A stretch of 64,000 bases of DNA from Limnohabitans sp. MMS-10A-178 (GTDB lineage: Bacteria > Pseudomonadota > Gammaproteobacteria > Burkholderiales > Burkholderiaceae_C). Both the position numbers and the translations under genes were made by a program. The notes under the pieces are model-generated. The model had not been told where the DNA came from and did no database searches. It saw only the letters and a list, made by a program, of their open reading frames with translations. This document shows positions 1 to 8,951 of the stretch, in pieces. How positions within the stretch are numbered: the first letter of the stretch is position 1; every line of letters starts with the position of its first letter. The stretch covers positions 806,001 to 870,000 of the forward strand of contig NZ_NERY01000001.1 of the NCBI RefSeq assembly GCF_003063375.1, given 5' to 3'.

Positions 1-152
1 AAGCCATGGAAGATTTGAAGCGCATCTTGGAGGGCCGCTCGGCTTTTTACTCAAAAGCCGACATCAGCATCGATACCAGTGCGCAAGACACCGACGAGAG
101 CTTCAAACGTTTGAAAACTGAAGTACGCAAAGTAATTCAGTGGGTTGAGTGA
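1..152 (+). CDS. boxR: C-terminal end of BoxR-type regulator (partial)
   Basis: Only the last 49 residues are present, in the frame starting at base 3; the gene runs off the left edge. The tail contains RILEGRSAFYSKADISIDTS, which resembles the C-terminal part of a shikimate kinase fold (an L..R...Y..AD..IDT pattern). BoxR and BzdR regulators are known to join an N-terminal XRE helix-turn-helix to a shikimate kinase-like domain that senses benzoyl-CoA. The boxCBA genes begin 127 bp downstream behind two BoxR-type operators, which supports this name over a true shikimate kinase. The DNA-binding domain lies outside the window, so identity rests on the tail and the context. Confidence 0.6.
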   Translation, partial: AMEDLKRILEGRSAFYSKADISIDTSAQDTDESFKRLKTEVRKVIQWVE

Positions 153-196
153 AGATTGCAAAATATTTCTAAAATATAGGGTAAATACTTATTATT

Positions 197-210
197 TGCA
201 ATAAATTGCA
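197..210. promoter_or_regulatory. BoxR-type operator 1 (TGCA-N6-TGCA)
   Basis: The sequence is TGCAATAAATTGCA, two TGCA half-sites separated by six bases. TGCA-N6-TGCA is the operator reported for BoxR of Azoarcus. It lies just upstream of the -35 element proposed for boxC. Confidence 0.7.
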
Positions 211-212
211 TG

Positions 213-241
213 TTGAGTGTTTTGAATTTATGCAATAAACT
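213..241 (+). promoter_or_regulatory. Candidate sigma-70 promoter of boxCBA
   Basis: TTGAGT at 213–218 and TAAACT at 236–241 are separated by 17 bp, a consensus spacing. Transcription would start near 248, downstream of an ATG at 244 and upstream of the preferred boxC start at 280. Operator 2 covers the -10 element, so repressor binding would block it. Confidence 0.45.
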
Positions 242-244
242 GCA
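231..244. promoter_or_regulatory. BoxR-type operator 2 (TGCA-N6-TGCA)
   Basis: TGCAATAAACTGCA differs from operator 1 at one base and lies 34 bp downstream of it, close to three helical turns. It overlaps the proposed -10 box. Two like-faced operators are expected for repression relieved by benzoyl-CoA. Confidence 0.7.
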
Positions 245-279
245 TGTCATCGGCTCAGCAACTCAATTTGGAGACACAC

Positions 280-1938
280 ATGACATCAGCACCCATCGTC
301 AATTACCAAACCTCACCCGAAAACTACAAGCACATCAGCTTGGCATTTGACGGCGCAGTGGCTACTTTGTCCATCAACATCGATGAAAACGCTGGCATTC
401 GGCCTGGCTACAAACTCAAGCTCAACTCATACGACTTGGGTGTGGACATTGAATTGCACGATGCTCTGCAGCGCATTCGCTTTGAGCACCCCGAAGTTCG
501 CTCTGTGGTGGTGACCAGTTTGAAAGACCGCGTGTTCTGCTCTGGTGCCAACATTTTCATGTTGGGTGTTTCTACCCATGGCTGGAAAGTTAACTTCTGT
601 AAGTTCACCAACGAAACACGCAACGGCATTGAAGACTCCAGTAAATACTCTGGCTTGAAATTTGTGGCCGCATTGAACGGCGCCTGCGCTGGCGGTGGTT
701 ATGAGTTGGCTTTGGCTTGCGATGACATCGTTTTGGTCGACGACCGTTCTTCATCAGTTTCATTGCCTGAAGTGCCATTGCTTGGCGTATTGCCAGGGAC
801 GGGTGGTCTGACTCGCGTCACCGACAAGCGCCACGTACGCCACGACTTGGCCGATATTTTCTGCACCAGTGTGGAAGGTGTTCGTGGTCAAAAAGCCGTC
901 GACTGGCGCTTGGTCGATGCCATTGCCAAGCCCAACCAATTCCAGCAAGTGGTGCGTGAGCGCGCAGACAAATTGGCTGCACAAAGCGATCGTCCTGCTG
1001 CTGAAAAAGGGGTATCACTGACACCCATTCAACGCAATATTTCAGAGAACAGTCTCAGTTACAACAACGTCACAGTTGAAATCGACCGCGCAAAACGTGT
1101 TGCCACCTTCACAGTCAAAGCGCCTGCCTCTGCACAACCCACAGACATCGCTGGCATCTTGGCAGCTGGCGCTCAGTGGTGGCCCCTGCAAATGGTGCGT
1201 GAGTTGGACGACGCCATTTTGCACATGCGTACCAACGAACTTGATATTGGCACATGGCTGCTCAAAGCCACTGGCGATGCCAAAGCCGTGTTGGCCAGCG
1301 ACGCTACTTTGTTGGCTCACAAAGATCACTGGTTCGTGCGCGAAACCATTGGCCACTTGCGCCGCACTTTGGCACGTTTGGATGTGTCATCACGCAGTAT
1401 TTTTGCCATCGTCGAAGAGGGCACCTGCTTCGTTGGTACCTTTGCCGAATTGGCCTTCTGTGCAGACCGCACTTACATGTTGGCCTTGCCAGACGATGCT
1501 GACAAAGCACCCACCATTCAGTTGAACGAATTCAACTTCGGCTTCTACCCCATGGTGAACGACCAGTCTCGTTTGGCTCGTCGCTTCTACGAAGAAGTGC
1601 CGGCCATGGAAGCGGCTCGTGGTGCCATTGGCAAAGCATTGGACGCTGATGCTGCTTTGGATTTGGGCTTGGTCACTGCTGCACCCGACGATATCGATTG
1701 GGAAGACGAAATTCGCATGTGCTTGGAAGAGCGCGCTGCCATGTCACCCGACGCCCTCACAGGCCTCGAAGCCAACTTGCGTTTTGCCAGCCAAGAGAAC
1801 ATGCTCACCCGTATTTTTGGCCGCCTCACTGCATGGCAAAACTGGATCTTCCAGCGCCCCAATGCCGTGGGTGAAAAAGGTGCTTTGAAGGTGTACGGCA
1901 AAGGTGAAAAAGTGCAGTTCGACATGAACCGTGTGTAA
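280..1938 (+). CDS. boxC: Benzoyl-CoA-dihydrodiol lyase / 2,3-epoxybenzoyl-CoA dihydrolase BoxC
   Basis: BoxC hydrolyses and opens the ring of 2,3-epoxybenzoyl-CoA to 3,4-dehydroadipyl-CoA semialdehyde and formate in the cytoplasmic aerobic box pathway. The 552-residue protein has a crotonase-like N-terminal half with CSGAN at 87–91, NGACAGGG at 133–140, Glu142, and LPEVPLLGVLPGTGG at 162–176, plus a second crotonase-like half. Length fits the family at about 550 residues. I chose the ATG at 280 because GGAG sits at 270–273, six bases ahead. An in-frame ATG at 244 lacks a ribosome site, lies in operator 2 and would precede the predicted transcript. First gene of boxCBA, 108 bp before boxB. 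Confidence 0.95.
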   Translation: MTSAPIVNYQTSPENYKHISLAFDGAVATLSINIDENAGIRPGYKLKLNSYDLGVDIELHDALQRIRFEHPEVRSVVVTSLKDRVFCSGANIFMLGVSTHGWKVNFCKFTNETRNGIEDSSKYSGLKFVAALNGACAGGGYELALACDDIVLVDDRSSSVSLPEVPLLGVLPGTGGLTRVTDKRHVRHDLADIFCTSVEGVRGQKAVDWRLVDAIAKPNQFQQVVRERADKLAAQSDRPAAEKGVSLTPIQRNISENSLSYNNVTVEIDRAKRVATFTVKAPASAQPTDIAGILAAGAQWWPLQMVRELDDAILHMRTNELDIGTWLLKATGDAKAVLASDATLLAHKDHWFVRETIGHLRRTLARLDVSSRSIFAIVEEGTCFVGTFAELAFCADRTYMLALPDDADKAPTIQLNEFNFGFYPMVNDQSRLARRFYEEVPAMEAARGAIGKALDADAALDLGLVTAAPDDIDWEDEIRMCLEERAAMSPDALTGLEANLRFASQENMLTRIFGRLTAWQNWIFQRPNAVGEKGALKVYGKGEKVQFDMNRV

Positions 1939-1967
1939 GCCATTTATTTACAAAAAGTTTTGAAAGT

Positions 1968-2004
1968 GTTGTGCAGCAAGGTTCCCGGTGGTCTTTGCTG
2001 CAAC
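1968..2004 (+). other. Stem-loop in the boxC–boxB intergenic region
   Basis: GTTG-(TG)-CAGCAA on the left pairs with TTGCTGCAAC on the right around a GC-rich loop. No T-tract follows, so it is not an ordinary terminator. It may protect or process the mRNA between boxC and boxB; that role is inference. Confidence 0.4.
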
Positions 2005-2046
2005 CCAAATTTGACCCCACCGTTGCTTTAATTTCTGGAGACTCTC

Positions 2047-3474
2047 ATGTCCGGTATCAACTACAGCGAAAAGATTCCAAACAACGTCAACTTGTCTGAA
2101 GACCGCACTCTGCAACGTGCGCTTGAGCAATGGCAGCCTAACTTCATCAACTGGTGGGACGACATGGGCCCCGAGGGTTCAAAAGACATGGACGTGTACT
2201 TGCGTACAGCCGTCAGCGTTGACCCACAAGGTTGGGCACAGTTTGGTCACGTCAAAATGCGCGACTACCGCTGGGGTGTGTTTTTGAACCCAGGTGACCA
2301 AGAGCGTCAAATTCATTTTGGCGATCACAAGGGTGAAAAAGTTTGGCAAGACGTGCCTGGCGAACACCGCGCTAACCTGCGCCGCATCATCGTGACACAA
2401 GGCGACACCGAGCCAGCGTCAGTTGAGCAGCAACGCCACTTGGGCCTCACGGCACCTAGCATGTACGACCTGCGCAACCTGTTTCAAATCAACGTGGAAG
2501 AAGGCCGTCACTTGTGGGCCATGGTGTACTTGCTGCACAAATACTTTGGCAGAGACGGCCGTGAAGAAGCCGATGCTTTGTTACAACGCAACAGCGGCAA
2601 CGAAGACAATCCCCGCATCTTGCAAGCCTTCAACGAGAAGACGCCCGACTGGTTGTCCTTCTTCATGTTCACTTACTTCACAGACCGTGACGGCAAGTTC
2701 CAATTGTGTGCTTTGGCCGAGTCTGCATTCGACCCATTGGCACGCACCACCAAGTTCATGTTGACCGAAGAAGCGCACCACATGTTTGTGGGCGAGTCTG
2801 GCGTGAGCCGCACCATCCAGCGCACCGTTGATGTGATGAACCAACTCAAGACTGACGACGTGGCCAAACTGCGTGCTGCTGGCGTGATCGATTTGCCCAC
2901 CATACAGCGCTACATCAACTTCCACTTCTCAGTCACCATCGATTTGTTTGGTGCCGACGAGTCTTCCAACGCTGCTACTTTCTACAGCTCAGGCCTCAAA
3001 GGCCGCTACGAAGAAGGCAAGCGCACAGACGACCACGTGTTGAAGGGCAACACTTACAAAATCTTGGCCGTTGAAAATGGCAAGTTGATTGAAAAAGAAG
3101 TGCCCATGTTGAACGCTTTGAACGAAGTTCTGCGCGACGACTACATCACCGATTCCAAAGGCGGTATTGAGCGTTGGAACCGTGTGATTGAAAAGGCCGG
3201 TATTTCATTCAAGTTGACAGCGCCTCACAAAGCTTTCCACCGCAACATCGGTTCTTTGTCTGGTTCCAAAATCACGCCCGATGGCCGTGTGGTCACCAGC
3301 GAAGAGTGGATGTCCAAAGTGGGCGAGTGGTTGCCTACCAACGATGACCGCGCCTATGTAGCCAGCCTGATGGGCCGCGTCACAGAGCCAGGTAAGTTTG
3401 CTAACTGGATTGCCCCTCCTGTCATGGGCATCAACCGCCAGCCTGTAGACTTCGACTATGTTCGTTTCAGCTGA
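2047..3474 (+). CDS. boxB: Benzoyl-CoA 2,3-epoxidase oxygenase component BoxB
   Basis: BoxB is the diiron oxygenase that inserts one oxygen into the ring of benzoyl-CoA, taking electrons from BoxA. The 475-residue protein shows ligands matching those of the characterised BoxB with a two-residue shift: Glu122, Glu152 and His155 in VEEGRH, Asp213, and Glu242 and His245 in TEEAHH. Length equals the family norm. A strong ribosome site (TGGAGA) ends eight bases before the ATG. It is the middle gene of boxCBA and is probably co-transcribed with boxC. All metal-binding residues look intact, so an active enzyme is expected. Confidence 0.97.
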   Translation: MSGINYSEKIPNNVNLSEDRTLQRALEQWQPNFINWWDDMGPEGSKDMDVYLRTAVSVDPQGWAQFGHVKMRDYRWGVFLNPGDQERQIHFGDHKGEKVWQDVPGEHRANLRRIIVTQGDTEPASVEQQRHLGLTAPSMYDLRNLFQINVEEGRHLWAMVYLLHKYFGRDGREEADALLQRNSGNEDNPRILQAFNEKTPDWLSFFMFTYFTDRDGKFQLCALAESAFDPLARTTKFMLTEEAHHMFVGESGVSRTIQRTVDVMNQLKTDDVAKLRAAGVIDLPTIQRYINFHFSVTIDLFGADESSNAATFYSSGLKGRYEEGKRTDDHVLKGNTYKILAVENGKLIEKEVPMLNALNEVLRDDYITDSKGGIERWNRVIEKAGISFKLTAPHKAFHRNIGSLSGSKITPDGRVVTSEEWMSKVGEWLPTNDDRAYVASLMGRVTEPGKFANWIAPPVMGINRQPVDFDYVRFS

Positions 3475-3502
3475 GATCTAAAGTAGATCCAACACACACG
3501 CC

Positions 3503-4777
3503 ATGACCACAGAAGCCGTTTTAATTCAGCAACACCTGATTGATCCCGAGATCTGCATTCGTTGCAACACCTGCGAGGCCACTTGCCCCGTAGGCGCCAT
3601 CACGCACGATTCTCGCAATTACGTGGTTGATGCTGACAAATGCAATCTGTGCATGGCCTGTGTGCCACCTTGCCCCACAGGCTCCATTGACAACTGGCGC
3701 AGCATGCCCAAGGTCAAGGCCTATTCCACAGAAGAGCAATTGACGTGGGATGAGCTGCCTTCCGCCTTGAGCGAAGCCGAACTTCAAGCCATGGGTGTCA
3801 GCAGTGATGCCGTTGCGGCAACTCCTGCGGCAGAGCATGCACCTACGCAAGCAGTGAATGCTTCTGGCGAAGCGACATTCAATTCAGCGGCCTATGGTTC
3901 AACTTTGCCACCTTGGTCTGCAGCCCACGCCTACACCAACTTGTATGGTCCTAAAACGCCCACGCAAGCCACTGTGGTGGGCAACTTCAAAGTCAACGAA
4001 GCCGGTACATCTAACGAAACCCATCACATCGTGATTGATTTCGGCAGCATGCCTTTCCCAGTATTGGAAGGCCAGTCAGTGGCCATCGTGCCGCCAGGCG
4101 TTGATGCTTCTGGCAAGGCACACCATGCACGGCAGTACTCCATTGCCAGTCCGCGCAACGGTGAACGGGCCGGCTACAACAATGTGTCTTTGACCGTCAA
4201 GCGCGTGGTTGAAGACCACGAAGGCAAAGCCGTTCAAGGCGTTTGCTCTAACTACCTTTGCGATGTGAAAGTGGGCGACACCATTCAGGTGATTGGCCCG
4301 TTTGGCAGCAGTTTCCTGATGCCCAACCACCCCAAGTCCAACATCGTCATGATTTGCACCGGCACAGGCAGTGCGCCCATGCGCGGCATGACCGAGTGGC
4401 GCCGTCGTTTGCGTCAAACAGGCAAATTTGAAGGTGGCAAACTCATGTTGTTCTTCGGTGCCCGCACCCAAGAAGAATTGCCTTACTTTGGCCCGCTGCA
4501 AAAGCTGCCCAAAGACTTTATTGACATCAACTTTGCCTTCTCTCGCACGCCTGGCCAGCCCAAGCGTTATGTGCAAGACGCCATGCGCGAGCGCGCCGCC
4601 GATTTGGTGGCCCTTCTCAAAGACCCCAACACCTATTTCTATGTCTGCGGTTTGAAGAGCATGGAAGAGGGCGTGGTCTTGGCTTTGCACGACGTGGCCA
4701 CCCAAGCGGGTCTCAATTGGGATCAGGTGGGCGCCGCGCTCAAAAAAGAAGGTCGATTGCACCTCGAAACCTATTAA
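3503..4777 (+). CDS. boxA: Benzoyl-CoA 2,3-epoxidase reductase component BoxA
   Basis: BoxA passes electrons from NADPH to BoxB. The 424-residue protein begins with two 4Fe-4S motifs (Cys18, 21, 24, 28 and Cys47, 50, 53, 57). A low-complexity alanine-rich linker covers roughly residues 100–135. A ferredoxin-NADP reductase module follows, with [11 protein letters not shown] for FAD and [12 protein letters not shown] for NADPH, ending in HLETY. The ferredoxin-plus-reductase fusion is typical of BoxA. It lies 28 bp after boxB and closes the operon. No benzoate-CoA ligase or downstream aldehyde dehydrogenase is in view, so they probably lie left of the window or elsewhere. Confidence 0.96.
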   Translation: MTTEAVLIQQHLIDPEICIRCNTCEATCPVGAITHDSRNYVVDADKCNLCMACVPPCPTGSIDNWRSMPKVKAYSTEEQLTWDELPSALSEAELQAMGVSSDAVAATPAAEHAPTQAVNASGEATFNSAAYGSTLPPWSAAHAYTNLYGPKTPTQATVVGNFKVNEAGTSNETHHIVIDFGSMPFPVLEGQSVAIVPPGVDASGKAHHARQYSIASPRNGERAGYNNVSLTVKRVVEDHEGKAVQGVCSNYLCDVKVGDTIQVIGPFGSSFLMPNHPKSNIVMICTGTGSAPMRGMTEWRRRLRQTGKFEGGKLMLFFGARTQEELPYFGPLQKLPKDFIDINFAFSRTPGQPKRYVQDAMRERAADLVALLKDPNTYFYVCGLKSMEEGVVLALHDVATQAGLNWDQVGAALKKEGRLHLETY

Positions 4778-4803
4778 GGTTTCGCCCTCCAAATAGGTGG
4801 TTT
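4769..4803 (+). terminator. Weak candidate terminator after boxA
   Basis: ACCTATT at 4769–4775, inside the boxA stop region, pairs with AATAGGT at 4792–4798 and is followed by GGTTTAAA. The stem is AT-rich and the T run is short, so termination would be partial at best. Confidence 0.3.
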
Positions 4804-4850
4804 AAAGGCTGACAAGCACCGATGACTAGAATCATTGGTACTATCAGCCC

Positions 4851-5411
4851 ATGAGTTCTAGACCTTCCATCGATGTAGCTGTTGTCATGCGCCGTGAGCG
4901 TGTGCAGGGTGACATGGCCAAATGGCAAACATGGCGCTGGGTTTTAGACGATGTGACGCCACAATCAGAAGGCTTTGGCACTGAGCCAAAGTGCTTGCGC
5001 GAAAGTGAAGAAGGTGCTCTCTGGCTTTTCCCTCATTTCAAGGTCGAGCTCTTCCCTGACGACGCAGAAGGCTATTTGCTCAATGTGACCTCCCCCGATC
5101 CTTGTTTTTTTGTGATGTGGCGCATGGAAGAAGAAGCCTGCCTGAGCGAAGAGCCCATTGCCAAACCTGAACGCGTGTCTTTGAGCTATCACGATGCCGG
5201 TCGATGGCTTGATGCGCAGGAAACCATCGAACAAGTGCCAGCTTCGCCCGACATCGTTCAGTGGGTTCGCGATTTTGCCAACGAGCATTACACCCCCGAG
5301 GTGAAGCGGCGTCAGCGGCCCCAAAGCTTCCAAACCCTCACAGATCGTTTTGGCCAACCCGCCAAAGTTACCACCGGCGATCGCTCAGGCCGCAAAGTGG
5401 AGGGCTCATGA
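4851..5411 (+). CDS. DUF3305 family protein of the formate dehydrogenase locus
   Basis: This 186-residue protein matches the DUF3305 type found at the head of proteobacterial formate dehydrogenase gene sets. It begins SIDVAVVMRRERVQGDMAKW and has a WRWVLDDV segment with tryptophan-rich strands. There is no signal peptide, membrane segment or metal motif, so it should be cytosolic. A TAGAAT hexamer at 4827–4832 could be a -10 box for the operon, but no good -35 is seen. Its stop overlaps the start of the DUF3306 gene (ATGA). Its biochemical role is not established; a maturation or assembly function is inferred from context only. Confidence 0.8.
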   Translation: MSSRPSIDVAVVMRRERVQGDMAKWQTWRWVLDDVTPQSEGFGTEPKCLRESEEGALWLFPHFKVELFPDDAEGYLLNVTSPDPCFFVMWRMEEEACLSEEPIAKPERVSLSYHDAGRWLDAQETIEQVPASPDIVQWVRDFANEHYTPEVKRRQRPQSFQTLTDRFGQPAKVTTGDRSGRKVEGS

Positions 5412-6106
5412 GCGAGGGCAGCAAGCAGAACCTTGAAGAATCGGGTGGATTTTTCAGCCGTTGGTCGCAGCGCAAACAGGCTGTGAAGCAGGGTGCGCCA
5501 TTGGCTGAACCCTTGCCCAAGCCTCAAGAGATACGAAGTGAGCCAAGAAGTGAGCAAAACGGTGCGCTTGCAACATCACCCAACAAGGCAACGGGCGCCA
5601 AGGATCAAACCGCCCAAACACCAGAACCCGTCAAAGTCCTGACCTTGGAAGATGTGGCCAAGCTCACCCCCGAATCCGATTTCACCTCTTACATGACCCA
5701 GGGCGTATCGCCTGAAGTGCGCAACGCCGCCATGAAAAAACTCTTGGCCGACCCGCACTACAACATCATGGATGGCCTTGACATTTACATTGGCGACTAC
5801 AACACCCCCGACCCCATGCCCGAGGGCATGTTGGCCAAAATGGTCGGGGCGCAGTTTTTGGGCTTGGTCAAAGCACCAGAAGATGTGGCACAGTCCACCA
5901 GCGATGAAATCAAACCTCAGAACCTTCCCGAACTTGTGACAGAGCAAACCAAGGACGACCCGCCCCAGAATGCGGCACACTCTTCTAGCCAAGATACAAG
6001 TTCAAACCCTTTAGAAAACGATCCTGCCTCTCATGACCACACTCATTTGCGATTGCAATCAGACCATGCCTCTGCAGACCCAAAAACTGGGTCAGGCGCT
6101 GGGTGA
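5408..6106 (+). CDS. DUF3306 family protein of the formate dehydrogenase locus
   Basis: This 232-residue protein starts at an ATG overlapping the preceding stop by four bases. The N-terminal part (FFSRWSQRKQAVKQG) and the central block LTPESDFTSYMTQGVSPEVRNAAMKKLLADPHYNIMDGLDIYIGDYN are the DUF3306 hallmark, here at about residues 90–140. The rest is acidic, polar and probably disordered. The last 74 bp overlap the next gene in another frame, an unusually long overlap that suggests tight coupling. Function is unknown. Constant linkage with DUF3305 and the polyferredoxin suggests a role in electron delivery or enzyme assembly. Confidence 0.8.
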   Translation: MSEGSKQNLEESGGFFSRWSQRKQAVKQGAPLAEPLPKPQEIRSEPRSEQNGALATSPNKATGAKDQTAQTPEPVKVLTLEDVAKLTPESDFTSYMTQGVSPEVRNAAMKKLLADPHYNIMDGLDIYIGDYNTPDPMPEGMLAKMVGAQFLGLVKAPEDVAQSTSDEIKPQNLPELVTEQTKDDPPQNAAHSSSQDTSSNPLENDPASHDHTHLRLQSDHASADPKTGSGAG

Positions 6107-8171
6107 ATCGCTCACGCTGCACAGCACACTTTGCCGCAGAGAAGCGGGCGCTTTTCAAAAAGCCATTCAGTCGGGCCAAGAGGTCGTTGTGGCTTGTACG
6201 CAAGAAAAGAAACTTTTCACTGAACTGGCCACCCAAACCGAAGGTGCCACATCGCCCATCAAGTTTGTCAACATTCGGGAAATGGGCGGTTGGAGCAGCG
6301 ATGCTCAAAACGCCAGCCCTAAATTGGCAGCACTTCTTGCAGCTGCGCACTTGCCAGAGCCAGATCCCGTACCTGTGGTGCCTTTCAAAAGCGAAGGCCG
6401 ATTGCTGATCATTGGCCCTCTAGACAAAGCTGAAAAAGCCGCCGCTTTGCTTGCGGATGCCTTGCAAGTTGTGATCTTTGCACAGGGCGCGGGTGATGCC
6501 GGTGGCGCGCAGGCAAGACAATATCCAGTCATTGCGGGTCAATTGACAAAACTCACGGGTTGGCTGGGTGCTTTTGACGTTTCTTGGACAGAAAACAACC
6601 CCATCAATTTGGACCTGTGCACGCGTTGCAATGCTTGCGTAGAAGCGTGTCCCGAAAACGCCATTGGCTTGGACTATCAAATTGACATGAACGCTTGCAA
6701 CTCAAGCCGTGCTTGCGTCAAAGTGTGTCAAGCAGCGGGCGCCATTGATTTCAATCGCGAGCCCCATGAAGCCGCAGAAAAGTTTGATCTCATTTTGGAC
6801 CTTAGAGCTGCTGGCGCGGTGGGCCCTGGCTTTCCTCAGCACGCTCCCCCACAGGGCTATTTCAAGTGGGATGGCCAAGACCTGTCCACCCTCATCAAGC
6901 TTCGCGACATGGTGGGCGAGTTTGAAAAGCCCAAATTCTTTGCCTACAAGCAAAAGCTTTGCGCGCACAGCCGCAACGAAACGGTGGGCTGCAATGCCTG
7001 CATTGACATCTGCTCTGCAGAGGCCATTTCCAGCGAAAAGTCGCGCCAACAAATCAAAGTCAACCCCAACCTCTGCGTTGGCTGCGGTGCTTGCACCACA
7101 GTGTGCCCCACTGGCGCCTTGACCTATGGCTACCCCAAAGCGCAGGAACAAGGGCTGAAAATCAAAACGCTCTTGTCCACTTACCACGCCGCAGGCGGGC
7201 AAGACGCCACGCTCTTGCTGCACAGCCAAGACGCGGGCGCGGCATGCATCGAAGAGTTGGGTCGATCAGCGCAACTGAAATTGGCAAAAGGTGTACCCGC
7301 CAATGTCATTCCCATGTCTTTGTGGCACACCGCCAGTTTGGGTTTGGAAGTTTGGCTTACGGCCATTGCCTATGGCGCCAAACAAGTGCTGGTGCTCAAC
7401 ACGCACGAAGAGGCACCCCAATATGTCGATGGCTTGAACGCCCAAATGGCAGTAGCCCAAAGTTTGCTCGCTGGCTTGGGCTACACAGGTGTGCATTTTC
7501 AAATCATCCAGGCCAAAAGTGCCATGGATTTGGATGTGAGTTTGCAAGCCAATTTGCAGGCGCAAAAGCAGTTATCTTCACAAAGCAAATTGCAAGTTCC
7601 CGCTGTGTTTGCCAAATACGCCGTTGCCCCTGAGAAGCGCGGTACGCTTGAACTTGCACTAGACCATTTGAGCGAGCACGCGCCTGCGGCTTTGAATGAC
7701 ACCAACAAAATCATCGCCTTGCCAAAACCCGCACCCATGGGCAGTTTGAAGGTGAATGCCGACAAATGCACCTTGTGTTTGAGTTGTGTCAGCGCGTGCC
7801 CCGCCAGCGCCCTTCAAGACAACCCCGAATTGCCTCAACTTCGGTTCATTGAAAAAAATTGTGTGCAGTGCGGCCTGTGTGCCACCACCTGCCCAGAAGA
7901 CGCCATTGACTTGGTACCGCGTTTCTTGCGAACCCCAGATCGCAAGCAAGCTCAGGTTTTGAATCAATCTCAGCCTTACGGTTGTGTTAAATGCGGCAAA
8001 GCCTTTGGTACGCTCAAAGCCATCGAAGCCATGCTTGGCAAATTGGCGGGTCACAGCATGTTTCAGGGGGCCGCCTTGGAGCGACTCAAAATGTGCAGCG
8101 ATTGCCGCGTGATTGACATCTACTCCAACACTGAAGAAGCCAAAATTTTGAACCTGCCCCCAAAGGCTTGA
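6033..8171 (+). CDS. 4Fe-4S polyferredoxin linked to formate dehydrogenase
   Basis: A large 712-residue iron-sulfur protein. Visible cysteine sets are C196/199/202/206; C222/228/232; C310/320/323/327; C348/351/354/358; C579/582/585/589; C610/613/616/620. The C-terminus adds CVKC at 651–654 and CSDC at 688–691, which could bind zinc or iron. The second set is one cysteine short of a standard motif. The segment around 370–500 looks like an alpha/beta domain. No signal peptide, so cytosolic. The start MTTLICDCNQTMPL lies inside the DUF3306 gene. It probably passes electrons for formate dehydrogenase maturation or activity; no direct evidence is visible. Confidence 0.85.
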   Translation: MTTLICDCNQTMPLQTQKLGQALGESLTLHSTLCRREAGAFQKAIQSGQEVVVACTQEKKLFTELATQTEGATSPIKFVNIREMGGWSSDAQNASPKLAALLAAAHLPEPDPVPVVPFKSEGRLLIIGPLDKAEKAAALLADALQVVIFAQGAGDAGGAQARQYPVIAGQLTKLTGWLGAFDVSWTENNPINLDLCTRCNACVEACPENAIGLDYQIDMNACNSSRACVKVCQAAGAIDFNREPHEAAEKFDLILDLRAAGAVGPGFPQHAPPQGYFKWDGQDLSTLIKLRDMVGEFEKPKFFAYKQKLCAHSRNETVGCNACIDICSAEAISSEKSRQQIKVNPNLCVGCGACTTVCPTGALTYGYPKAQEQGLKIKTLLSTYHAAGGQDATLLLHSQDAGAACIEELGRSAQLKLAKGVPANVIPMSLWHTASLGLEVWLTAIAYGAKQVLVLNTHEEAPQYVDGLNAQMAVAQSLLAGLGYTGVHFQIIQAKSAMDLDVSLQANLQAQKQLSSQSKLQVPAVFAKYAVAPEKRGTLELALDHLSEHAPAALNDTNKIIALPKPAPMGSLKVNADKCTLCLSCVSACPASALQDNPELPQLRFIEKNCVQCGLCATTCPEDAIDLVPRFLRTPDRKQAQVLNQSQPYGCVKCGKAFGTLKAIEAMLGKLAGHSMFQGAALERLKMCSDCRVIDIYSNTEEAKILNLPPKA

Positions 8172-8209
8172 GGCTTTTCATTGAACTTTTTTAATTGAAT
8201 CAACACGCC

Positions 8210-8827
8210 ATGACTTCTAATTTGCAATCTTCCTCAGCGCTAGACGAAGAAACGGCCCGCGCAGAAATTTATGGCCTGTTGGCGCAATTGTTTTATCAAG
8301 TGCCGTCCGCTGATTTGCTGGCGCAATTGCGTGTGGCCGTCACAGATGCGCCTGTAGAAGGCGGCTTTTTAGAGGAGCCTTGGCGGCAAGTGGTAGCGGC
8401 CGCAAGAGCATGCTCTGATTTGGAAATTGCCGATGAATTCAACAGTTTGTTTGGCGGCGTTGGAAAGCCCGAAATCTATTTGTTTGCATCTCACTACATC
8501 AGTGGATTTTTAAACGACAAGCCGGTTGCAAGGTTGCGAGAGGACTTGGACGCCTTGGGTTTGCAACGAGATGAGAGCATGTCGGAAACGGAAGACCACT
8601 TTGCCTGTCTTTGTGAGGTCATGCGTTACCTGATTGCAGGGGACGATGTGCGTGTTGCCAACTTAACCCAGCAAAGAGAATTTTTTGCCAAACACCTTCA
8701 GCCTTGGGCCTCAGACATGGCCGACGTCATTTCAAGGCATCCGAAGGCGCAGTTTTATGGCCGTTTGGCCGATTTCACACAAGCTTTTTTAGGTATTGAA
8801 ACGCAAGGATTCGATTTGTTGACTTAA
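8210..8827 (+). CDS. TorD/DmsD-type molybdoenzyme chaperone
   Basis: This 205-residue, all-helical protein resembles TorD-family chaperones, which bind the Tat signal of a molybdoenzyme and hold it until the cofactor is inserted. The family-like motif is SETEDHFACLCEVMRYLI at about residues 125–142, preceded by EFNSLFGG and a long helical start. I chose the ATG at 210 bp into line 8001–8220 (position 8210); a TTG at 8195 would add five residues. It lies 38 bp after the polyferredoxin and before two Tat-signal genes, its likely clients. Confidence 0.85.
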   Translation: MTSNLQSSSALDEETARAEIYGLLAQLFYQVPSADLLAQLRVAVTDAPVEGGFLEEPWRQVVAAARACSDLEIADEFNSLFGGVGKPEIYLFASHYISGFLNDKPVARLREDLDALGLQRDESMSETEDHFACLCEVMRYLIAGDDVRVANLTQQREFFAKHLQPWASDMADVISRHPKAQFYGRLADFTQAFLGIETQGFDLLT

Positions 8828-8876
8828 GACAAACACAAGAAGTCATGCAAGAGACAATTCCCTAAGGGTTTTCCCA

Positions 8877-8904
8877 TTGTTCATGTTTTGCAAACTGATA
8901 AGAT
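8877..8904 (+). promoter_or_regulatory. Possible internal promoter before the formate dehydrogenase structural genes
   Basis: TTGTTC at 8877–8882 and TAAGAT at 8899–8904 are 16 bp apart, in the 124-bp gap between the chaperone gene and the small Tat gene. The gap is much longer than others in the operon, which is the main reason to suspect a second promoter. Confidence 0.3.
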
Positions 8905-8951
8905 TCAGGGGTATGCAAAGTATTTCCTAAGCATCATTCGAGGAAGCGTCT

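Noticed and set aside
244..279. Earlier boxC start at the ATG at 244
   Set aside because: It lies within operator 2, upstream of the predicted transcript start, with no ribosome site. The ATG at 280 has GGAG at good spacing.
1076..1525. Long alternative-frame readings within boxC and other large genes
   Set aside because: They overlap strongly conserved genes in other frames, lack ribosome sites and show low-complexity, Cys/Trp/Pro-rich translations typical of shadow frames.
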